This document shows positions 35,067 to 40,356 of a stretch of DNA of 40,356 nucleotides, piece after piece. The position numbers were made by a program, and so were the translations under genes. A model generated the notes under the pieces. That model was given only the letters and a program-made list of their open reading frames with translations, was not told where the DNA came from and searched no databases. Location: positions 1 to 40,356 of the forward strand of contig CAZIGW010000274.1 in assembly GCA_964538565.1 (NCBI GenBank), read 5' to 3'. The stretch is from CAYVBN01 sp964538565 (GTDB lineage: Bacteria; Pseudomonadota; Alphaproteobacteria; Rhizobiales; Xanthobacteraceae). The first letter of the stretch is position 1. Each line of letters opens with the position of its first letter.

Positions 35067-36185
35067 ATGACGTGGAATTGGGAACAGCCGGGCTGGCCGG
35101 ATTTTGTATATGATTCAAAGGCTTTAGAGCCTTTGGAAAAGCAATTTCTGTTGCAGTCGGGCGAATTTGTCGGGGCCTGCAGGCACATCGGGCCGGACGA
35201 GCGGGAAACGCTGAAGATCGAGCTGATCAGCGAAGAGGCCGTCAAGACGTCGGAAATCGAGGGCGAGGTCCTCAACCGCGACAGCGTCCAGTCGTCCCTG
35301 CGCTGCCAGCTCGGACTCGAGGCCGAGCGGCCAGGCGTCAAGCCGGCCGAGCGCGGCATTTCCAGGATGATGATCGACCTCTATCGCGGCTTTGCCGACC
35401 CTCTGTCCGACCAGGCGCTCTTTAGCTGGCACCGGATGCTGCTGGAAGGCAACGAGGCGCTCGAGGTCGTCGGCGGCTATCGCACGCACGCGGCCCCGAT
35501 GCAGATCGTCTCGGGGCCGGACTATCGGCGCAAGGTTCATTTCGAAGCCCCGCCCTCGACCAGGGTGCGGGGCGAAATGAAGCGCTTCATCGCATGGTTC
35601 AACGACACGGCTCCGAAAGGATCGAGGCCGTTGCCGGCGCTGACGCGCGCCGCGCTCGGCCATCTCCATTTCGTGTGCATCCATCCTTTCGAGGACGGCA
35701 ACGGCCGCATCGGGCGCGCGATCGCGGAAAAGTCGCTGGCGCAGAGTCTCGGCCAGCCCAGCCTGATCGCGCTCGCGTACACCATCGAACGCGGGCGCCG
35801 CGACTATTACGCGGCGCTCGAGCGCAACAACAAGAGCCTCGCAGTCGACGACTGGATGAAATACTTCGCGGGCACCGTGCTCGAGGCGCAGCGCAACACG
35901 ATCAGGCGCGTTGATTTCCAAGTCGCCAAGGCCAGATTCTACGATGCGTTCCGCGACAGGCTGAACGAACGCCAGGACAAGGTCGTCGCCCGCATGTTCA
36001 AGGAGGGCGTCGACGGCTTCAAGGGCGGGCTGAGCGCGGAGAACTACATCAGCATCACCGGCACCTCACGCGCGACCGCGACCCGCGATCTGCAGAACCT
36101 CGTCGAAAAAGGCGCGCTGACGCGCAGAGGCGCGCTGCGGCACACGCGCTATTTCCTGAACCTGGGCGAAACGGCCGCCGCTTGA
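35067..36185 (+). CDS. Fic family AMP-transferase with N-terminal inhibitory helix and winged-helix C-terminus
   Basis: 372 residues. The N-terminus (WNWEQPGWPDFVYD) is the DUF4172 part. The inhibitory motif TSEIEG at 61-66 (S/T-x3-E-G) precedes the Fic core, so this is a class II, autoinhibited Fic. The catalytic motif is complete at 206-214, HPFEDGNGR, with the auxiliary IGR. The C-terminal 60 residues (GLSAENYISITGTSRATATRDLQNLVEKGALTRRG) form a winged helix, typical of DeoR- or Fic-linked DNA-binding domains. It probably transfers AMP to a target protein; the target is unknown and no antitoxin gene adjoins it. The upstream boxes suggest self-regulation. Confidence 0.93.
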   Translation: MTWNWEQPGWPDFVYDSKALEPLEKQFLLQSGEFVGACRHIGPDERETLKIELISEEAVKTSEIEGEVLNRDSVQSSLRCQLGLEAERPGVKPAERGISRMMIDLYRGFADPLSDQALFSWHRMLLEGNEALEVVGGYRTHAAPMQIVSGPDYRRKVHFEAPPSTRVRGEMKRFIAWFNDTAPKGSRPLPALTRAALGHLHFVCIHPFEDGNGRIGRAIAEKSLAQSLGQPSLIALAYTIERGRRDYYAALERNNKSLAVDDWMKYFAGTVLEAQRNTIRRVDFQVAKARFYDAFRDRLNERQDKVVARMFKEGVDGFKGGLSAENYISITGTSRATATRDLQNLVEKGALTRRGALRHTRYFLNLGETAAA

Positions 36186-36218
36186 ATTCGGAATAGAAAC
36201 GAGCGCTTGCGAAAGGGA

Positions 36219-36246
36219 TGCGGGCCGGGACCCTGCGGTCCCCGCA
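36219..36246. terminator. Hairpin between fic and the convergent isochorismatase-like gene
   Basis: GGGACC-CTGC-GGTCCC (36227-36242) makes a perfect six-base-pair stem; TGCG and CGCA add an outer stem with a four-base bulge. It lies 33 bases past the Fic stop and 30 bases before the stop of the opposite gene, so it may act in both directions. Confidence 0.5.
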
Positions 36247-36276
36247 AACGCCGCGAAGTCGCCTCGCGCGCCGAGC

Positions 36277-36924
36277 TCAGGGCGCGAAGTCGATCGTGTC
36301 GGTTTTGGTCAGCGTCACCTGCTTGCTGATGCGCGCGGTGTTGGCGAGGTGCCAGGCGGTGTAGAGCTCGGGAAACACATCGTCGGCCGACATTCCGTCC
36401 ACCGGGACGACCACCTTGAAGCCGCGCAGCGCCGCCGACGCTCCCGTGTGCAGCACGGACGTCTGCGCCTGCGTCCCAAGCGCGATGACGGTCGTGATCT
36501 TGCGCGCCTTGAGCGTGTCCTCGAGATCGCTGGCGTTGAACTTGTCGGGCCCGAGCGGCGGCAGCACCGACTCGCCGGCCGCCGGCTTCAGCTCGGGAAG
36601 GATGTCGGCCGCGACCGAGCCCGGCACGGCGACGCTGTAGATGATGAGCGCGCCTTTCGCACGGGCGGCGGCGACGAGCTTCTGCACCTTCGGCACCGAG
36701 TCGGCGCAGCGCGGCCGCCGTTCGCGCGTGCACGTCTGCCGCGTGAAGTCCATGACGAGCAACGCGGTCTCCGCCGGGGCGAGCACGACCGGCTTCAGCG
36801 CCGGCGGCGTCGGAAGCTTGGCGCTCGTCCATTCGTCGATGACGGTCTGCGCGCGGGCCGGCGCGGCGGCGATCACGGCGGCGGAGCTCAGCGCCGCCGC
36901 GAGACAGAGCAAAAGCCTGGTCAT
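36277..36924 (-). CDS. Secreted isochorismatase-like protein with catalytic Cys replaced by Ser
   Basis: 215 residues. A Sec signal peptide (MTRLLLCLAAALSSAAVIAAAPARA) precedes an isochorismatase-fold domain. Active-site D59 (LLVMDF) and K128 (LGPDKF) are present. At the position of the nucleophilic Cys (usual context G..T..CV), the protein reads GTQAQTSVLHTGASA, so S156 appears to replace it. This argues against amidase action of the nicotinamidase type, unless Ser works or another Cys (C65, C67 or C73) takes part. It is exported and stands alone, in the opposite direction to fic. ATG 36924 has GGGGGA upstream. Confidence 0.75.
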   Translation of the reverse strand: MTRLLLCLAAALSSAAVIAAAPARAQTVIDEWTSAKLPTPPALKPVVLAPAETALLVMDFTRQTCTRERRPRCADSVPKVQKLVAAARAKGALIIYSVAVPGSVAADILPELKPAAGESVLPPLGPDKFNASDLEDTLKARKITTVIALGTQAQTSVLHTGASAALRGFKVVVPVDGMSADDVFPELYTAWHLANTARISKQVTLTKTDTIDFAP

Positions 36925-37536
36925 GCGATGTCCCCCCGGGTTGAACCGCCCCAGTGTAGATGATCGATTTCGGTCCGGCAGCCCGGAAACGTGACCCCGG
37001 AATTCGACAATAGACGTCTCACCACACGTCGACGCGATGAGCCAAACGCTTCACTTCGCGCCGCCAGAAAGACAGCAACCTTCTCGGGCGAAACGACGCT
37101 TCGCTCAGCCTCACGCTGTCGGCCGTCGTGGGGCGCATACTTGACAGGTCCCACCCTCGTTGTTGCCGGGTCCGCGGCCTCAGATCAGCGCCGAACGCGG
37201 AAAGGAAATGCCCACCCGAAGACGTGACCTCACCGCCTTGACGGCGGGGTGGCACCTCGAAGGCGTTAGCGAGATCGAGGAACTGGGGTCACCCGCAAGA
37301 CTACGGATGGAAAAGGCGTAGACGTTGTCTATGAGTCGATCCTCGTTCAGGAATCCGCGGGATGTTGGTGATGATGCGCTGCGCCCCGTCCCGCGTCGAT
37401 AGCTTGGCTACGGCGCGTCGGATTCTTCATGCGAGGGGGTAGCACGTTGGCGCAGCATGCCATGTATCCGCCGGGCGTGTCGCCGCCACGCCACGGCGTC
37501 GGCAGTATCCTCGACCTCCAGATGTGTAGATACAAG
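36925..37536. other. Intergenic boundary of the restriction-modification island
   Basis: 612 bases between the isochorismatase-like gene and the MT-A70 gene stop. The left part is GC-rich, the right part becomes AT-richer. An eight-base inverted pair is present: GTGACCCC at 36991-36998 and GGGGTCAC at 37285-37292. A CCGCC/GGCGG stem lies at about 37230-37243. Crossing frames look like shadows; a remnant of a mobile element is possible but not shown. Confidence 0.35.
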
Positions 37537-38175
37537 CTACTCCGCCGCGATGAGTCTGGCGCTGTTGTTCTTGTATGTTGGCCAGCTTGGTCGGTAATCA
37601 GAGTCGGCTTGATTGCCCCACGAATGCCACCCCGTCCGGGCGCCGCGGGCAAATAGTTCAAGATACGGCCCCGGTGAGCACGCTTCGATAATCGGATAAA
37701 GCTCATCGGGTTTGCGAGAGTGCTCGCGCTTTCGACTCGCAATGTAATTTACTTGGCGCCGCCCCGGCGCCAGCGTGCGCGCGTTCTTGCCCCGTACTCC
37801 AAATAGTACAAGCTCAGTCACATTCCTAAAATAGAAACCGACTCCGCGACCATCTGAGCCGCCATCCTTACGTATCTTGTGCCAGACGATATTTGACTTG
37901 TAGGTGAAACCCCACGCTCCCATGACTGCCAATCCCTCTGCCAACAGCGCGTTCGGTACCCAAAGGTACAGATGAGCGGTAACGGCGGCGGCATCGGCAA
38001 CAGGCAATGCTTTGATGTCCTCAAGGGAGAGCGTTCCGTACCGGCTTAGTCTGCGGTGCTCAGGAGCGACCTTGCCTGTACTATTCTGGAATCGCCAAGG
38101 CGGGTCCGCCAGGATGGTCGAAAAACGCCGGCGCCCGCACCACGTTCGGAATTCGTCACTCGGCGTCATCTTCAT
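37537..38175 (-). CDS. MT-A70 family adenine-N6 DNA methyltransferase
   Basis: 212 residues from ATG 38175 (ATG 38169 is two codons in); a longer frame to 38343 lies inside the endonuclease gene. The MT-A70 catalytic motif DPPW is at residues 24-27 (ILADPPWRFQ), followed by YLWVPNALLAEGLAVMGAWGFTYKSNIVWHK, typical of the M.MunI/IME4-like fold; VTELVLFGVRGKNART and LYPIIEACSPGPYLELFARGARTGWHSWGNQ cover the SAM-binding end. It overlaps the preceding restriction enzyme gene by about 20 bases on the same strand. Expected role: protection of the host DNA site cut by that enzyme, by m6A. The DNA is less GC-rich than the rest, with many A/T-ending codons. Confidence 0.9.
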   Translation of the reverse strand: MKMTPSDEFRTWCGRRRFSTILADPPWRFQNSTGKVAPEHRRLSRYGTLSLEDIKALPVADAAAVTAHLYLWVPNALLAEGLAVMGAWGFTYKSNIVWHKIRKDGGSDGRGVGFYFRNVTELVLFGVRGKNARTLAPGRRQVNYIASRKREHSRKPDELYPIIEACSPGPYLELFARGARTGWHSWGNQADSDYRPSWPTYKNNSARLIAAE

Positions 38176-38836
38176 CCTCGTTCCCCTGTTCAACAATGGG
38201 TGCGGTGTCCTCGACATACTTCTTCTTGGTAATGCCGAAAGCGAGGATTGGGCAGCCGCCGCCACCACCACCTTCGAGCCTGGGCAGTAGCTTGTCCATG
38301 TGGGTTGTGGATGACCCGTACTTGTTGGCGACCTTTCTTCCAAGCGACGCGAAAAGCTGCTGAAGGTGACTCGCGCGAGTGATAATCACGCCAACGTCAA
38401 TCACGCGGAGGTCGAATAGCAATCGAAAATTGTTGAGGTCACGGTCGAAAAAAGGGTCCTTATTGTTCCACTCGATTTCTAGACCAACTCGCCCTTTGAA
38501 GCAGTCGACTTTGTGCGTGGGGGAGTTCATTTCCTCCTGATCAACCCGAATTGTGGTCTCAAATTTCTTTTCCTTCCAACCCCTGTCTTCTAGGAAGCTA
38601 TCAATCCGCTGCGCAATGACGCTCTTTCGTCCTCCTCCCGTTAGTACCTCGCTCCGGCGAAACTCGAATTTCCTGAGAGCTTCAGTAATGTCGACCCACT
38701 CATTGGGGTGTGCCGTTGTGAGAACGCCGGTGGCATTGCGCCACTCGCGAATCTCGTACGCCTCAGCGATGTCTGCGGGTATCAGGTGAGTTGTGACCAT
38801 GCGGACATCATCGACCGATTCCGGCAGTGAAAACAA
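38156..38836 (-). CDS. Type II restriction endonuclease of the BglII/BstYI family
   Basis: 226 residues from TTG 38836, or 214 from ATG 38800; the TTG has AAGGAG only one base ahead, so the start is open. The catalytic triad of the family is seen in VDCFKGRVGLEIEWNNK: D111, E120 and E122, with the same spacing as D119-E128-Q130 of BstYI. The downstream FFDRDLNNFRLLFDLRVIDVGVIITR matches the conserved strand and helix of that fold. Known members recognise a GATC core (AGATCT for BglII, RGATCY for BstYI). A GGGGGG tract and an acidic tail (EQGNEDEDDAE) end the protein. The downstream gene is an MT-A70 methyltransferase. GC is about 50 percent, unlike its neighbours. Confidence 0.88.
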   Translation of the reverse strand: MFSLPESVDDVRMVTTHLIPADIAEAYEIREWRNATGVLTTAHPNEWVDITEALRKFEFRRSEVLTGGGRKSVIAQRIDSFLEDRGWKEKKFETTIRVDQEEMNSPTHKVDCFKGRVGLEIEWNNKDPFFDRDLNNFRLLFDLRVIDVGVIITRASHLQQLFASLGRKVANKYGSSTTHMDKLLPRLEGGGGGGCPILAFGITKKKYVEDTAPIVEQGNEDEDDAE

Positions 38837-39107
38837 TCTCCTTCGCTGCCGTGGCGTCCGGGCGGCGGGCTCCGCATCCGCAAAGGCACATCAGGCACGC
38901 TCGAAATCACTGAGCCGGAGAGTGCCGCGCGTGGTGCCGCGGGGAGACTAGCGGTGTTGGGGCCAGTGGCGGTTCGGTCGTCCTCGCCGATGGTGAAATC
39001 GAAGTCCGCGAGATGCCAAACGTGGGGTCAAGACGAATGTCTATGCGCGTATATTGGACATCTATTGGATGCAGTGTCTCAAGCGTCTACTAACCTATTG
39101 GAATGAT
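38837..39107. other. Low-complexity stretch between the restriction gene and tRNA-Glu
   Basis: 271 bases upstream of the endonuclease gene and at the 3' side of the tRNA. Its right part is AT-rich and carries three copies of TATTGGA (39052, 39063, 39096) and the sequence GGGGTCA at 39024-39030. Crossing frames have no family. The promoter of the endonuclease must be here but was not identified. Confidence 0.35.
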
Positions 39108-39183
39108 TGGCGCGCCCTACGGGAATCGAACCCGTGTTTCCGCCGTGAAAGGGCGGCGTCCTGGACCGCTAGACGAAGGGCGC
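39108..39183 (-). tRNA. tRNA-Glu (anticodon TTC)
   Basis: 76 bases including the encoded CCA (complement of 39108-39110). The acceptor stem is GCGCCCT/AGGGCGC, the anticodon arm CCGCC-CTTTCAC-GGCGG has anticodon TTC, and the T arm contains GGTTCGATTCC. The discriminator base is G. The 3' end points to the low-GC restriction-modification island, as is common for tRNA-linked integration sites, but no duplicated att segment was found. Confidence 0.97.
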
Positions 39184-39248
39184 GTCGATCTCGCGCCTTA
39201 CGGGGTCGGTCCGGGAACGGAGGCCGGGGCAGGGCGCGGGCGCCGCGA

Positions 39249-39277
39249 CATATAAAGAGGTTGCCGCGCACGGGCAA
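39249..39277 (-). promoter_or_regulatory. tRNA-Glu promoter
   Basis: On the minus strand TTGCCC (complement of 39272-39277), a 17-base spacer, and TATATG (complement of 39249-39254). The predicted start is near 39242, leaving a leader of about 60 bases to the mature tRNA 5' end at 39183. Confidence 0.55.
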
Positions 39278-39642
39278 GCACGTGGCCCGGCCGCCGGTGG
39301 GGCCTCAACGGCATCGTCACCCGGGCCCGGGAGGCGCGGGCGAACCCCACACCGCGGGCGCGAGGGCCTCGCCCGCAGCGCGCCCCGGGCCTCCGAACCG
39401 CCGGTTTGCGAAACGGCAGCGGCGCTGACCGAACGTCGGCCGGCTGCGCGGGTGGCTTCAGGCCTCGCCGAAGACCGCACGCCCGTCCTCGCGGACGCGA
39501 ACGGGTCAACGGCGCGCACGGAATTGTTGCCGACGGCGGCCCTGCGCCGGATGCGGTCGCCAGCCGAACCGTGCCGGCCGTTTTGCGGGTCGGATTGCTC
39601 CGGACTTGCTCCGGACTTGCGCCGGGCCGGCCGCGCCGCGAC
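39278..39642. other. GC-rich stretch with no recognised gene
   Basis: 365 bases between the tRNA promoter and the glyoxalase gene stop. It contains a short imperfect tandem repeat of an 11-base unit (CGGACTTGCTC, 39591-39622). Frames crossing it are arginine-rich shadows. Confidence 0.4.
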
Positions 39643-40098
39643 CTACCATTTCCCGGTGTTCGGCATCGATGCCCACGGCTCCTTCGGCGGCAGGGCGGCG
39701 CCCTTCTGCAAGAGCTCGATCGAGTGCCGGTCGGGCGAGCGCACGAACGCCATCATGCCGTCGCGCGGCGGCCGGTTGATGGTGACGCCGGCCTTCATCA
39801 GCCGCTCGCAGGTCGCGTAGATGTCGTCCACCTCGTAGGCGAGATGGCCGAAGTAGCGCGCCTCGCCGTAGTCCTCGGTGTCCCAATTATAAGTGAGCTC
39901 GACGAGCGGCGCCTCGCGGCCGCTGCCCTTGCTCGCCTCGACCAGCCCCGTATCCTCCGGCGCCGCCAGGAACACAAGCGTATAGCGCGCCTTGTCGTCG
40001 ACGCGCCGGCGGATCTCGCGCAGGCCGAGCTTGTTGCAGTAGAAGTCGAGCGCCTCGTCGAGATTGCGGACGCGCAGCATGGTGTGAAGATAACGCAT
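39643..40098 (-). CDS. Lactoylglutathione lyase / glyoxalase I family
   Basis: 151 residues. The four metal ligands of glyoxalase I are in place: H5 (RYLHTMLRV), E67 (LVELTYNWD), H85 (FGHLAYEVDD) and E128 (HSIELLQKG). TYNWDTEDYG is the Ni-type class hallmark. It converts the methylglyoxal-glutathione hemithioacetal to S-lactoylglutathione in the cytoplasm. ATG 40098 follows GAGAGGTG; an upstream start at 40326 overlaps the divergent sir2 gene. It is divergent from sir2, 82 bases apart. Confidence 0.93.
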   Translation of the reverse strand: MRYLHTMLRVRNLDEALDFYCNKLGLREIRRRVDDKARYTLVFLAAPEDTGLVEASKGSGREAPLVELTYNWDTEDYGEARYFGHLAYEVDDIYATCERLMKAGVTINRPPRDGMMAFVRSPDRHSIELLQKGAALPPKEPWASMPNTGKW

Positions 40099-40180
40099 GA
40101 ACACCTCTCGATTGACGGGCTCGGCCGGGAATCCCGCGGCACGATAGCCACGATATAGAACCCCGCATGGGAAACGCGCC

Positions 40181-40356
40181 ATGATCGCCCCGGACGTCGA
40201 AACCGCAACCAGCCGGCTGCGCCAGATGGTGGACGATGCCGGCCAGGTGCTCCCGTTCACCGGGGCCGGGATCTCGACCGAGTGCGGCATCCCGGATTTC
40301 CGTTCGCCCGGCGGGATCTGGACCAAGAACCGGCCGATTCCCTTCGACGAATTCCT
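40181..40356 (+). CDS. Sir2-family NAD-dependent deacylase, N-terminal part
   Basis: The reading frame begins at ATG 40181 and runs off the right edge after 58 codons. FTGAGISTECGIPDFRSPGGIW is the NAD-binding motif of sirtuins (GAGxS and GIPDFR); later parts including the catalytic His are outside the window. Expected role is removal of acyl groups from protein lysines with use of NAD+. The start follows a short gap with no strong ribosome binding site. It is divergent from the glyoxalase gene. Confidence 0.92.
   Translation, partial: MIAPDVETATSRLRQMVDDAGQVLPFTGAGISTECGIPDFRSPGGIWTKNRPIPFDEF

Noticed and set aside
37347..37742. Leftward frame of 131 codons at the left end of the methyltransferase
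   Set aside because: It overlaps the MT-A70 C-terminus in another frame, has no ribosome binding site and no motif.
39108..39183. tRNA-Glu as a proven phage or island attachment site
   Set aside because: No duplication of the tRNA 3' end was found in the window and there is no integrase gene, so only the position suggests it.
39591..39622. Short tandem repeat CGGACTTGCTC as a functional array
   Set aside because: Under three imperfect copies in non-coding GC-rich DNA; probably slippage. It is not a CRISPR-like array.

Overview
The window is high-GC DNA (roughly two thirds G+C by eye) with dense gene packing. Its gene content is typical of an alphaproteobacterium of the order Hyphomicrobiales (Bradyrhizobium or Xanthobacter relatives): solo Bug/TctC-type binding proteins, NitT/TauT-type ABC importers, a Tat-type lytic transglycosylase, a HupN-type nickel permease and FixK-like sites. 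This assignment is inference from gene families; no rRNA or other species marker is present.

Layout: 1-241 is the tail of a Vgb/carboxypeptidase-regulatory-like protein. 0.6-3.6 kb holds a small secreted protein and a convergent MMPL/RND exporter. 4.0-6.0 kb is a likely operon of an aldo/keto reductase and a two-subunit ThDP decarboxylase of the sulfopyruvate decarboxylase type. 6.2-9.0 kb holds katG and a convergent DoxX protein, separated by a strong hairpin. 9.4-10.4 kb is a 4,5-dihydroxyphthalate decarboxylase-like protein. 10.5-17.0 kb is a catabolic unit: a single-chain ThDP enzyme, ABC ATPase, two permeases and a binding protein read leftward, with a divergent LysR regulator and a clear T-N11-A operator between them. 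17.0-20.5 kb holds a lytic transglycosylase, a solo Bug-type binding protein and an oxaloacetate decarboxylase-like enzyme. 20.6-21.5 kb holds a small proline-rich secreted protein and a His-rich CxxCH protein. 21.8-27.3 kb is an RND efflux adaptor and pump followed by an AI-2E-family permease, with a FixK/FNR-type palindrome upstream. 27.3-29.8 kb is a patatin/GntP-permease pair. 30.1-31.2 kb is a nickel/cobalt permease. 31.5-33.7 kb is a sparse stretch with two related small Cys-containing proteins and a Met-rich EF-hand protein. 33.7-36.9 kb holds an alpha/beta hydrolase whose start is out of frame, a class II Fic protein and a secreted isochorismatase-like protein lacking the catalytic Cys.

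37.0-39.1 kb is a lower-GC island with a BglII/BstYI-type restriction endonuclease and an overlapping MT-A70 adenine methyltransferase. It lies beside the 3' end of tRNA-Glu(UUC) and is probably a horizontally acquired restriction-modification module. The window closes with a glyoxalase I and the start of a divergent Sir2 deacetylase.

The best leads for something not yet described are the BstYI-like/MT-A70 pair with its odd flanking repeats, the Fic gene with its cluster of TCTAT/ATAGA boxes, the GTATGAT direct repeat ahead of the nickel permease, and the LysR-ThDP-ABC unit of unknown substrate. I saw no CRISPR array, intact insertion sequence or prophage.
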